A stretch of 64,000 nucleotides of DNA, taken from assembly GCA_027922465.2 (NCBI GenBank), contig BQMF02000175.1, positions 496,001-560,000 on the forward strand, given 5' to 3'. The DNA comes from Turritopsis dohrnii. Lineage: Eukaryota > Cnidaria > Hydrozoa > Anthoathecata > Oceaniidae. The notes under the pieces were generated by a model that searched no databases, was not told the origin of the DNA, and saw nothing but the letters and a program-made list of their open reading frames with translations. Shown here piece after piece: positions 51,976-62,315 of this stretch (position 1 is the stretch's first letter; the number at the start of each line of letters is the position of its first letter). The position numbers were made by a program, and so were the translations under genes.

Positions 51976-52423
51976 TGCTTCATCGTTAATATTTGTTGTG
52001 TCTAGTAACCAACAAAATTTCAGGGTAACTTACCGCAAATGTAATTTCACCACTGTATTAGATCACTAACACAAGATTTACATTATACCTGACATCAAGT
52101 TGCTTGCTCTTTTTCCCCAATGCAGATGTCAGCATAAATCAATCTCTGTAAACTAACAATTAACTATTATAATAACAAAGGAAGGCTGTCAACATTGACA
52201 GTCAGCTCTCTTCACGTGCGATCCGTAGGAACGTCGAAATAGAAAAAGGAATTTTGCCGGAAGCCGAATCTCATTTGAATACTTACGATCAGAGGCTAAA
52301 TTATTACTTTGCGTACCACAGAAACGCTTTCGAAAGTTTACCTAAAGTGAGTGAGGAGCATGACTAAAGAAGGTAAAGCTCGTTTGTAGATGTGAGTTGA
52401 TGTATTACCTCTGGTTGAAATTA

Positions 52424-53396
52424 CAGTGACGTTTTTTTGTATCAAAAGCTTCAGTGAGAGCAACACGGCTGTGTGGTTTGGACATTGGTCGTGCCGCAGG
52501 GGCACTTCTATTCAACGGTCACCTCCAATCAACGGCTGGTAAAAAACAACCTTCCCGTTTGCCTGGCGAAACTCTTATGCGAACGGCTACCTCTAAAAAG
52601 CGGTCCACTACTAACGGTCTGCTAACGGACACTTTTTGTCGGCCCTAGGGACAAGTTAACCTAAGTTAACTACTAAACGGCCGCATATGTTTTTTTGCAG
52701 TATAGGTGAATGAAAAATAAGACATTTAAGACATAATTTATTTCTCTTTGAAAGAAAAAAGAATTACCGGGCCAATTCTTCCACTTTTGTGTAGTATTTA
52801 TTTAATCTGGTGTTCAAGCTATTAAACAGTTCGTTCATCTCCAAACCACATACATGCATGGAAAGAAGAGATGCGAGATGAAGCTATCCGTTTCGTTTCG
52901 TTTCGTAACCTGTGGAAAAAGAGTGTCACCACAAGACAACGATTTATTTGACGTTGGATTCCCGTCCCAAAATTATGAACAACCGACCTTAGCAGCTTTA
53001 GATGATCTCTCACGAACGACCAGTGAATTCGTGGACAACACAGAAGATTCAAAGCAATGATTAAAGTTACTAGGGATTTAGAGAGAAGCCACGACTCAAC
53101 AACGTTAGTCAAACGAAAGTTATGGACTATTTTGCTACTGGATAATCTATAGTTTTCGTATTCTATAAATTGCAAAAGCATGTTGAACATCTAAAAAGCT
53201 TTCGGTTTTTTTTCGCTCAAGTCAAATCTTGACACCATGTCAGGATTAGAAAAACCCTCAAGTTTTGTCGTGACAATGTAAAACAGGCTTTTAGGTAAAA
53301 CTTTTTTTTCACAAAACCTCTATTCAGTGACCACCTCTAAACAACGGCCGCTTAGCTTTGGTCCCCTAGAAGTGGCCGCTGTTAGAGGTTCCACTG
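52424..53396. mobile_element. TA-flanked pogo/mariner-like element, boundaries partly inferred
   Basis: The right end reads TTAGAGGTTCCACTG followed by TA. Inside it, CACCTCTAAACAACGGCCGC and similar words occur; related words (CACCTCCAATCAACGG, GCTACCTCTAAAAAGCGG) lie near 52520-52600. The left end is best placed at a TA followed by CAGTGAC, but the match there is weak. A frame at 52854-53060 is unrecognised. Confidence 0.35.
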
Positions 53397-55125
53397 TATT
53401 CTAAGAGCTTGTGTAGAAAAATACGCGTCCCCCCAAAAAAAGGTTTTTAATTATACAGTAGACTCTCCATAACTCGAACTCTCACGGGGGAATCAGAAAT
53501 CGTTCGAGTTATGGAGCGGTTCGAGTAATGGAGAGTTTGAAAACGATGTGTTTGAGTAATTATCTACCTTACGAGGTGAGAAGAAAGTCGTAAACAGTTT
53601 ATTTCAGTTGACTAAAGCTATTCTGTAATGAAAAAATCCGTAATTCCAGTTTGTTTACTGGTCAAATTGATATGATGTTTAATATTATCATTCAAATATT
53701 TGAGAGACTCAATCATTTCTTTTCCAAAATCGCAGAAAAGGCTGCTTTCGTACTGGTCTTCGTTCTCTGCTTCATCTTCACCCACGTCTTCAGCTTGAGC
53801 CCCAGAGAATTCCGATTTGATTTCAGCACTAATATCAGCGGTTGATAGTCAACTACAGGAAGTACTGACTTTGATATCGAAATCGATGAAATCATCTGTT
53901 GAAACGTTTGTTTTAAGTACAGAAGGTCGGTCTTTAGTGGTAAGATAGGATCCTCTTTTACGTCATCATCACTTAACTCTTTAAAAGGATCATCTTCATC
54001 ATCGATCGCTTTCTTCAAATCTTTCTTCGAGATTAAAGATTTTCGAAAATAGTTGGTGGAGGTCTGGTTCGAAACATTATCCCAGGTTTTCTTTAGCATA
54101 TCGGTGAAAGGATCGAGAATTTTGGAACAGGCTTTTTTTCCTCCAAAGCTTGAATGAGCTTGCGGACTGCCAATTCAGGGCTCGGATTATTCCTTTGATC
54201 CATTGGCTGCGTGTGTGATGTGGTGTTAGAGTCGGAAGAAGATCAATTTTACCCATTCCAGATTCTCAATGTGCGGATGTGCAGGGCAATTGTCGATTAT
54301 CAAAGCCATTTTTCACTTTTTTCACAATTTTTCGATCAAGCTTACGCACCCACTTCTCCAAGAGATCTCCGGACATCCAACTCTTGTTCTGAGCACCATA
54401 TTGACAAGGTATTGTTTAAACACATTTAAAACAACGGGACTTAACAGACTTTCCAATGACGAACATTGGGAATCGTTCCCCACAAGCATTTTCAGCAGCT
54501 AAACCAGTGAGTCTGAGTTTGCTGTGCTTACCTCCAGAACACTTTTCTCCTTTGAGGTGTAAGGTTTTGTTTGGCAAACATTGGTAAAACAAGCCAAACT
54601 TGGACTTGAACTTTGTAAACATTCTTTCTAGCAAAACAATTCCAGTTATAAAGCTTATTTCGTATGAAATCGATGCTTTTGTCATGGACTACCACATCTA
54701 TAAAAGCAAGTGGGACCCCTCAGTCGGAGATGAATTTTATGGTATCGGAGCCTACATATAAAGTATGCAGTGGGTGTCAGGAAAGATGAAGAAGTTTGGT
54801 CGTCTACCACTCGGAATATCAGGACGCTTTTGCCAAAGTCATATTTTACTAAAGAATGACCCCATCAATGTTTTCATGATTAAAGTTACTGGGAAGGCAA
54901 TCAATGCTGGTGATGGTCTAGGGATGAAGGTTCCATGCAAGATTTTCCTTTCATCGGATAATAAAAGGTCTCTTGCTATTTTGGAAGAACAGCTACCGAA
55001 ACTTTTGTAAAACTTGTTAAACTTTCATAAAAACAGAAATAAAAAAGTTTTGAAAACTGACCTGCTTTTCCACTTTGATAACCATCCATCTGAAGCTTGA
55101 AAGGACTCATCACCCAATTCTTTGG

Positions 55126-56284
55126 TTAGCGAACGAAAACATGCTCCAGATTGAGGCGCAAGATTAAGCCACTGAAAAATTAATTTATGCATGCGTATTT
55201 TTTAATTATGCGTAAATGTTAATTCCAGGTTAACATAATTTTTTTTTACGCGCGAAATCACTTTCGAAAATGATCAAACACGTGGTGAGTTGAAGTCTAG
55301 GAGGTTGCAATGTATGAAGATGATAGTTCCAGTTTTAGCGACAGTTTTGGCGAGGAAGAAAACGAAGATTCTATAAGAATTGGTAAGGAATGTATTGGTT
55401 GCAGTCAGGAAACACTTCATCTACTTTTTTTGGTTTTTTTTTGCTTCTTTGTTTTTTAGTCTGACATGCAAATGAGAGAAATAATGGAACTTGCTCACAA
55501 GTTCTTACAAAATTTCTGTTATGGAAATTCTCAGAATCAAGCATTGCTGCACAAAAACCTTGATCGTTTTCTTTCATCTGGACTTGGGGTAGGTGAGCTC
55601 ATCGTTGCTTTCAGAAAGATGTTTTTTCTGCTTTACTCATCGTTTGAATTCTGTTTAGTTGCTGGAAGGTGTGTGTATAGCATATGACTACTATTTGGGA
55701 ATCCCAGTTTAATTAACTTAATATCTCCCCAAAGAAAAGTAATACCAACGATAACTAGATAGACATGGCTGATATTGTATATTTGTTAGTAGATTTATTT
55801 GAAAAAAAAAGAAAAAATGTCTACTGCATATCTTTTGTGTCTTGAATTGATCTTTATCCTGTCATATATGGTATTGGTGTTAGTTAATCTTTCCTCCTTG
55901 GGCAACTCTTTTATAACAAAGGCTCGGGTCAGGTTAACCACGCGTAATAATATTATACAAAAAAAACCCCCAAAAAACAAAACAAAAACAAACAAAAACA
56001 AACAATCAAACCAAAAACAAAAGCAACAATAATAACAGCCATACGGGTTCCAGTCTGAGTTCACGGTTGGGTTGGGAGTACTCAGTATTAGATCTTCTTT
56101 CGATTTTCCTCAAAATCGTAATTACATTTCGGGCGCTGCGTGCCCTGACGTAATTAAGGAAGTACCACCTCTTCATCCGCCATTATGACTTAATTTTTTT
56201 TTGCGAGAGGCATTCTTAAATATGCGAACATTTTAAAATAACATTTTTCCATACCTAAATCTGGAGCATGTTTTCGTTCGCTAA
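55126..56284 (+). mobile_element. 1159-bp TIR element with 13-bp target duplication
   Basis: The two ends are perfect 27-bp inverted repeats beginning TTAGCGAACGAAAACATGCT. CCCAATTCTTTGG (13 bp) lies directly outside each end (55113-55125, 56285-56297). Joining the flanks at one copy restores the reading frame of the surrounding pogo transposase, so the insertion is certain and the duplication real. No transposase. The interior includes an exon-like piece resembling the IP3 receptor. Confidence 0.8.
55460..55588 (+). pseudogene. captured exon resembling inositol trisphosphate receptor
   Basis: Forty-three codons open in phase 0, preceded by CTTTGTTTTTTAG (acceptor) and followed by GTAGGTGAG (donor). 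The translation contains [20 protein letters not shown] and [18 protein letters not shown]. This pattern matches, from my knowledge of the family, the AH-FLQ-FC-N-QNQ-LLHKH--LFL segment of the modulatory region of IP3 receptors. Another frame upstream (55310-55382, Ser/Glu-rich, followed by GTAAGG) is not phase-compatible with it. Since intron-like flanks are retained, capture was at the DNA level. No start codon or full domain is present, so a functional product is unlikely. Confidence 0.6.
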
Positions 56285-56610
56285 CCCAATTCTTTGGCGA
56301 ATTCCACAGCTTTCTCCTTTAGCATCGGTCCACTGATTGGGATATTTTCACTTCGTAACATGAGTAGCCATTTGTGAACAGCTTTGTTAACTCATATTTT
56401 TCTGGCTTGACCTTTTTGCTAATGCTACCTTCGTCAAATTGTTTAAACATTTTATCCTTGTGTTTTGTCCAAGTCGATAGTGTGCTCCTTGGTATTGCAA
56501 ACTTGCTAGCAACATCTTTTGGGGCAGTTCTCTTTTCCAATTCTTAAAGATCATTATACTTTATTTTACATGACATGCGCGTTCGAAAATATTCGAATCA
56601 GAAAAAACTC

Positions 56611-58108
56611 GGCATATAAGAAAAGTGAGACCCGATACCCTTAGTGATACCCGAGACCCGATACCCTAATACCCGATACCCTGATACCGATACCCTATGT
56701 CTGAGACACGAGACCCGATACCCTAGTACCGATACCCGAGACCCGATACCCTATTTTTCAATTTTTTAATATGGTTAATTATCATGCAAAATTGGGAAAA
56801 ATTGAGATTTAACATGAAATTCAAACAGGTAGTTGATTTATTACATAAATGTTCAACTATACATCTATACATGTCGCTTTCAAAATTCTTAAATGTTGCT
56901 GACTCAAGAATGGTTTTAAATCTACGGGAACTACTATCATACTTGCATGGAATAATTTATTTCGGTTGCCCAAACAAGCATGGTTGAAATGATAATAAAC
57001 TTTTTTGAACTCGTTTGAAATTGTTGGCTTTTTAGTTTGTGGATCTACGTATGTTCGTTTTGTTTTTGACACTACGATCAAGTTTTTCACGTCGCCGATT
57101 AAAGCATCATTTTCAAACTTTCCTCCGCAACCGTAACAAGTTGCTACATTTTAATGAGCTAGACTCAAAAGGTACAACACATAACCATTATCTGCAGGGG
57201 CTGGTGGAGCTGGCTCTTGCAATGTTGTTGTAGATGTTGGTTGATTCGCAGTAGATGCCATTGTGAAAGGTTGGGATGATGAGGTAGATGATGGAGTGGT
57301 AATAATTGTGCTATTAACTAATTGTTGCGTTGCTAAAGATGTTGTGATCGGTGGGCTAAAAGTTGGATTTACCAAATTGGTGATGGGAATTTTTTTAGCA
57401 TTAGCAGGCCCCTTCCTTCTCTGCGTCGCTTTGATCTTTTTCTTGCCAGCGTTTTTTTCTTTAGTAAAATCGACCAATTTCGTAATATTAACCTTTTTCT
57501 TCGGCTTGTTTTCTAGGAACTTATCAAAAATATCGAGTTTACGGGCAATACCAACGGTGTGTGCACATATACCAAATGTTTTAAAATGAAAACATTGGTC
57601 AGAGCATGTTAGAACGTATCGCTAACAGTTACTGTAAATGCTTGATTTTCGTTATTCTCATTTTTGACATAATAAATGTCGCCAAATCCTTTGATTACAC
57701 GTGTGCTTCATGATATAACCGCTGATTTTAACTTTTTTAATTGTATTGTTATATTTTGCACATGTCTTAACAGTTACGCGACCAGCGGCATCGACTCCTT
57801 ATATATACACTGAATGATTAACTTTAATGCCGAATATTATGCAAAATCTTCGACACAGAAAATAAATGTAGAAGAAAAATGATTTTCAATCTAATAAAAA
57901 TTTGAACAGTGCCGGTGATATTATTTTATTTTTTTATTTTATTATCTATCTCATCGAAAAAAAATCAAGGTATCGGGTCTCGGGTATCGGTACTAGGGTA
58001 TCGGGTCTCGGGTCTCAGACATAGGGTATCGGTATCAGGGTATCGGGTATTAGGGTATCGGGTCTCGGGTATCACTAAGGGTATCGGGTCTCACTTTTCT
58101 TATATGCC
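56611..58108 (-). mobile_element. Mutator-like element (MULE), 9-bp target duplication
   Basis: Ends GGCATATAAGAAAAGTGAGA and its exact reverse complement, with inverted similarity over about 150 bp. These arms consist of CCCGATACCC/GGGTATCGGGTCTC repeats. AAAAAACTC (9 bp) flanks both sides (56602-56610, 58109-58117). A 9-bp duplication and long TIRs are typical of MULEs. Only a SWIM-finger remnant of the protein is left. Confidence 0.8.
57151..57625 (-). pseudogene. SWIM-type zinc-finger C-terminal remnant
   Basis: An open minus-strand frame contains CSDQCFHFKTFGICAHTVGI, resembling a SWIM zinc finger (Cys then Cys-x-His), followed by basic AGKKKIKATQRRKGPANAKK and a Thr/Ser/Pro-rich tail. 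Such fingers are common near the C-terminus of MULE transposases. The catalytic domain upstream is missing. Confidence 0.55.
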
Positions 58109-58356
58109 AAAAAACTCTGAAATTCTTCAATTTTCAGATTGTTCGAGTTAATGGGAGAGCGAAAATAGCCTAATATGCTTTCAAGGGACCAAAAATATTG
58201 ATCGACTTAAGGAGATATTCGAGTTATGGAGATTCGAGTAGTAGAGAGTTGATTGTGAGAGTCTATTAGGAAATTTTCACGGCGCCTACGAATTCGTTCG
58301 AGTTAAGGAGAGCGGTTCGAGTTATAGGGTTTCGAGTTATGATGGAGAGTCCACTG

Positions 58357-59015
58357 TACACTAACAATGTATTCGATAAAGCTGCTTTTTTCAACTAAAT
58401 CTTTGACAGTTTTAATGCGCAAAGACAGTGTAGATAGCTAACATGCAAAAAAGGAAGGTTTAGCTTCACTAACACTAACAAGAAAAATTCGTGTCTAATT
58501 TCAAATATCATCCCAGTGAACACAAAGACGTTTTATCAACGTTGTTTCGACGTGGTGTTTAATCGTGGTGTTTAATCGTCGTCGCATTTTGATGTCAAAA
58601 CAACAGCTAAAACAAAAACGAAACTAGTAGCAGTAGTGGTAGCAGACATAAGTAGACAAGTCGATTATGAATATACAGTAAAAAAAACATTTTAAAAAAT
58701 CCTGAAAACTTTAGCATATTAAGCTAATTTAAATCGACTAGTTCTGTTGAATGAAATAAACTAAAAACTATATAAAAAATAAATCAATATGATAACATCA
58801 GGTAGTGTATCCTATATGTTGTATACAAGGCAAACAGGCGACATTTCCAATGGAGGCTCGGTAATGAACTTAAACTTTCTTGCACGAGTTGTAAAGAAGG
58901 TTAGATATGAGGTTAGATATGAAACTCAGCCACAGTTCGGCGTTTAAACTAAAATTCGGGAAAGGTCTATTGCACATTTCAACATCAAAATCTTCAAATT
59001 CGTAGAATATATCTT
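58357..59015. other. noncoding stretch
   Basis: AT-rich, no supportable gene or repeat. Confidence 0.4.
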
Positions 59016-59130
59016 TCATATATAAATATAAAATAATAGTGGACCTAGAATTGACCCTTGAAGCACTCCTGCTTTAATATCTCCGCAATGACTAAATGTA
59101 AGTGCCGATTCTAGCCCAACAAGTAGCCTC
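59016..59130 (-). pseudogene. LINE reverse transcriptase fragment
   Basis: The minus-strand translation includes CGDIKAGVLQGSILGPLLFY, the conserved GVxQGSxLGPLLF box of non-LTR reverse transcriptases, followed by a stop after the next few residues. The part upstream (to 59237) does not look like RT. Confidence 0.6.
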
Positions 59131-59426
59131 TGTTCAAGCCTTTTGTATGGCTTCCCGTCTTTTCTCCTATTTTCTCGATTCGTTGCCATGGCTTTCTCTT
59201 TTAGTGTTTTATAATTATATAAGTCGATAGTATACAATGTGTTTCAAAAAAATGGCAACAAAAATTTTCATTCAAATTTTAATTTTTATAAATTTTATGG
59301 GCTTTATCTGCCCATTTAGGTGTTTCCATATTCCGGTTTTTGGCTGCCAGGCTCATTTCCACATTACAGTAATTATATTTATTTTAATTACTTATATTTG
59401 TTGTAATCTTGTATTTCTGTCTGTTA

Positions 59427-60055
59427 CACCGACAAATGTAGTAAATATTCTACGACAAATGTAGTAAACCTGCAACAAATTAGTGATATGTTAAAGTGTA
59501 GCGTTGTGAAGTGCAAATATAGTAAAACCCAAAATTGTGCGAACTTTGATTCTTTTATATGACCACTTGATAGCACTTGAAAAATTATCTAATGAAGACC
59601 TTGATGAGTTATGCCTAATTACGGCTTATCTTGCCCACACTAGCATTTTTACTGCGCATGCGCAATTTTGTGTTTTACTATACAGACACTTGACAGTCCA
59701 TACAAAGCTACTTGATAAAGACGTGTTTTGCCTAATTATGACTGATTTTGCTTGTATTAACAGTCTCTTACTGCGCATGCGGAAATTCCAGGCTTATTAC
59801 ACAGCTACCTGATAGCACTGGAAAAATTACGTGGTGAAGACCTTTTCCTAATTATGGCTCATTTAGCTCATAATAGCGTCACTGCGCATGCACGATTTTG
59901 GATTTTATTATATGGTCACCTGATAGTCCTTGAAAAGGTACCTAGTGAAGACCTTCATGTGTTTGGCCTAATTATGGCTCATTTCAATCTTCAATGCGTT
60001 TACTACATTTGTCGCAAGTTTACTACATTTGGCGGAGCTACTACATTTGTCGGTG
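59427..60055. mobile_element. TA-flanked TIR element with ~130-bp internal tandem repeats
   Basis: Ends CACCGACAAATGTAGTA and TACTACATTTGTCGGTG are flanked by TA on both sides. ACAAATGTAGTAAA recurs inside each end. The interior consists of about four degenerate ~110-130-bp tandem units, each with a CACTTGATAGCACTTG-like, a GAAGACCTT-like, a GCCTAATTATGGCT-like and a CTGCGCATGC word. The open frames over it are a by-product of the repeats. Confidence 0.7.
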
Positions 60056-60295
60056 TAGCAACGTCTTGTACATCTCTTACAAGAATGCAATGTGAGTGTA
60101 CAAGAAGCGCAATTTAAAGAGTAGAAAGAGTAGAAAAGTGAGGTGCAGTAGAGCAATAAGCATTTAAGACGAATTAACATACATGACACGATGAAAATTA
60201 AACCGTGATAATTATATTATCAAAAAATATCAATGAAACTCAAATGCTGAGGATCTCAGCCGTAACATCATGAATACGTAAATTTGCAGGTGCAC

Positions 60296-60682
60296 TCAAA
60301 TAAAAGTACAGAATCTAAGCATGATTTCTTCTTTCATTTGAAAGACACAGTCAGCCATTAATTCATCATCACGTTCAAGGAGATCAGAAAATCTACTGTC
60401 ATTAGTTAGGAATCTATCAGAACTTCCATCACCATAGCAATCAGATAAAAAAGAAATGTGAAATCCCCACCAAGTACTTGATATGGTGTTGTGATGTTTG
60501 TAGCCTGATGAAGTAGCTTCTTCATTGGGAAGTGATGTTGGTCTTTTAATAAAAACTTCTGTGTAATCAATAATCTTACGAGACTTATATTGACTGGTAC
60601 TTGTAAAGATTATAGGCAAGTTATTTCTAATGGATTCTCTGGGAAGCCAAGCTACAAGTGCACCTCCTAACAATACCCACAT
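60296..60682 (-). pseudogene. DDE_Tnp_4-type transposase fragment
   Basis: A 128-codon frame includes SRKIIDYTEVFIKRPTSLP, GYKHHNTISST and a segment ending SDRFLTNDSRFSDLLERDDE. This resembles the DDE_Tnp_4 domain (Harbinger/HARBI1-like and relatives), where the first catalytic Asp is in the IID-TE box. The N-terminal part and the third acidic residue are not seen. Related transposons usually carry a second DNA-binding protein, which is absent here. Confidence 0.6.
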
Positions 60683-61468
60683 TCCCTTCTTGTTTTCACC
60701 TCATGAATGGCACAAGGTTCTGTTCTCCATTTGCAGAGTTTTACTGTACTGTTACTACAACCAATAACTGCACAATTTTTTACCCATTTTCAACTGCAAA
60801 GATCCAGTTAGAGCAGAACAACTTCGTTTATAAACACCAGAGATTTGTAAACACTGGAGAAGCGAATGTAAAAGCTTCCCCCTTTGTCGGTACCTAGTCC
60901 TCCGACCGCACAAAATATCATAATGGCAGATAAATTGTCGAATTGGTGTGTAGTTTGGTCGGAATTTCATCACGTGGACCAGCTTTTCTCCCACTACTAC
61001 TTCATGCGGGTTTTGTTGTTTCCTACTAAGGATGATATTTTACTTTTGATACTCTTACCACTGAATATTGGCCTGCCAGAATTTTTTGTTGTCCGTGATG
61101 TTTCTAATATTCAAAGAAATTGTCTAAAGGAAAGTTACCCAAAGGAAAGTTACCCAAAGGAAAATTACCCAAAAGAAAATTATGATTAAATTTTCTTTTC
61201 AAAATTTCATTTTTTTGCAATGACGACGGCGACGGTACAGTGATGTCATTCTGAGAACGTTGGTGACGTAGAGTGACGACATCGCATTTCCTGCTAGACA
61301 GTCGATTTTTTTGTTCTGTTTTAATATCTATGAAATTAATCAGTGCGAATGTGGCGTGTTAATTTTTTATGGGCTTAAGGTTTATTTTAAAGAACGTAAT
61401 AAACACTTAATTTGCGCCCTCAACAATTATCACGCCCAGCACAACCGTGTATATTGTGGTTAACAAAC
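60683..61468. other. noncoding stretch
   Basis: A short tandem run of AAGGAAAGTTACCC lies at 61128-61180. No convincing gene. Confidence 0.35.
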
Positions 61469-61594
61469 ATGGCGCCTGTTGTATTTCAAAATATGTGTTG
61501 TACGTCGAAAAAGTACCTTTTCCGACCAAAGAAGACTTGGCAGCCAGACCTAACTACTTATCGTGTCAATCACTTTTACAATCCTATAAAGTGA
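61469..61594 (+). CDS. small frame or first exon, unknown protein
   Basis: An ATG in a good context (AACAAACATGG) opens 41 residues, MAPVVFQNMCCTSKK then YLFRPKKTWQPDLTTYRVNH. Basic and aromatic composition with proline is protein-like. It ends in AAAGTGAATG, which could be a stop (TGA) or a donor (AAA/GTGAAT), so it may be the first exon of a longer gene. Family not recognised. Confidence 0.3.
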   Translation: MAPVVFQNMCCTSKKYLFRPKKTWQPDLTTYRVNHFYNPIK

Positions 61595-61706
61595 ATGTAG
61601 AAAGGTATTGTGACGACGACTCATAACACGTCAGTCATAGAGTCTGTTATATAGTCGGTTATTAAACAATTCGACAAAACACGCGGATGTTAAAAAGAGA
61701 CGGATG

Positions 61707-62315
61707 TCATTGCTTAGCCGGTCTTTTCTCAAATGGAAGTCTGAGTTCACAAATTAGTTTAGCTTTTTTACTGTTTCGCCGAATGGTGTTAGATGTTCGC
61801 GTGTAACGTTCATCGTTCAGAAGGTTGAAAATTGCCACGTCACTATCAAATATCCGTTCAACTGAATTTTTAAAGCGTTGTTGTAGATCTCGTAGCGTTT
61901 GTTGGTCTTGGGTATTTCCTGAAAATGAGAATCTAACTCCGATGCAGTCATGTTTAAGGTTATCACCTTCTTTTGTAACAATGAATATTCCTGCTCTTTG
62001 AAGACAAGCAAATTCTCTTGACTTCTCTCAACGCATGTTCAAATCCAGTTCATTTGTTTCGCAAAATATTGTTGCAATTGATCAGTAATGTAAAATTGAA
62101 TTAAAATTTGAGTGTAATTCCTAATGAGGATCTTCGCCTTTGGCTTGTGTCATAATATTACCGTTGTATTGCAACCAAAACATACATTGTAAATATCAAT
62201 TCCAACCTTTTTTCGATTCTTCAAAGTTTCTTTCCAGCGCGATTGTTAAAATGCTAAACGTTTTTTGTTTTTACTTAAAGCGGGAAAGCATCTGTTCGTC
62301 TGCTTTATTCGCCAT
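61707..62315 (-). CDS. candidate two-exon gene, unknown protein
   Basis: A 106-codon open frame with no Met (62027-61707) has good composition, with segments GIFIVTKEGDNLKHDCIGVR, TLRDLQQRFKNSVERIF and AKLICELRLPFEKRPAKQ before a TGA. A possible first exon upstream (62315-62275) starts MANKADEQMLSRF and ends TTTAA/GTAAAA. A weak acceptor (GTCAAG) near 62014 would join them in frame to a protein of about 115 residues. The acceptor has no good pyrimidine tract. I do not recognise the family. It could also be a transposon fragment. Confidence 0.35.

Larger units (their letters stand above)
48553..52306 (-). mobile_element. DIRS-like tyrosine-recombinase retroelement (inactive)
   Basis: Inverted terminal repeats of about 40 bp: TAATTTAGCCTCTGACCGTA at the left, and the same with one change in reverse at the right (to about 52306). 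Coding parts run right to left on the minus strand: gag, reverse transcriptase, RNase H remnant, tyrosine recombinase, with no integrase. Inverted repeats plus a tyrosine recombinase define DIRS. There are at least four lesions: an in-frame stop, two frameshifts and an internal deletion. No autonomous activity is expected. Confidence 0.85.
53713..56540 (-). pseudogene. pogo/Tigger transposase, broken
   Basis: Three frames in order on the minus strand. 56540-56319 is the N-terminal helix-turn-helix (EKRTAPKDVASKFAIPRSTL). 54685-54416 is catalytic-domain sequence with GLFYQCLPNKTLHLKGEKC and LTGLAAENACGERFPMFVIG. 54099-53713 is the C-terminal region beginning KKTWDNVSNQTSTNYFRKS. Stops and frameshifts separate them, and a TIR element interrupts the gene between the first and second parts at the sequence encoding AKELG. 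Not functional. Confidence 0.75.
53456..58356 (-). mobile_element. pogo/Tigger-like DNA transposon with two nested insertions
   Basis: Inverted ends CAGTAGACTCTCCATAACTC and GGAGAGTCCACTG, with further TTCGAGTTATGGAG words inside each end, are flanked by TA (53454-53455 and 58357-58358). Minus-strand transposase fragments match the pogo family: CENP-B-type helix-turn-helix, DDE catalytic region and C-terminal tail. Removing the two nested elements with their target duplications leaves about 2.2 kb, a normal length for this family. Confidence 0.8.

Noticed and set aside
59537..60117. Plus-strand frames as a repeat protein
   Set aside because: The periodicity comes from tandem DNA repeats inside a TIR element, with stops between frames.
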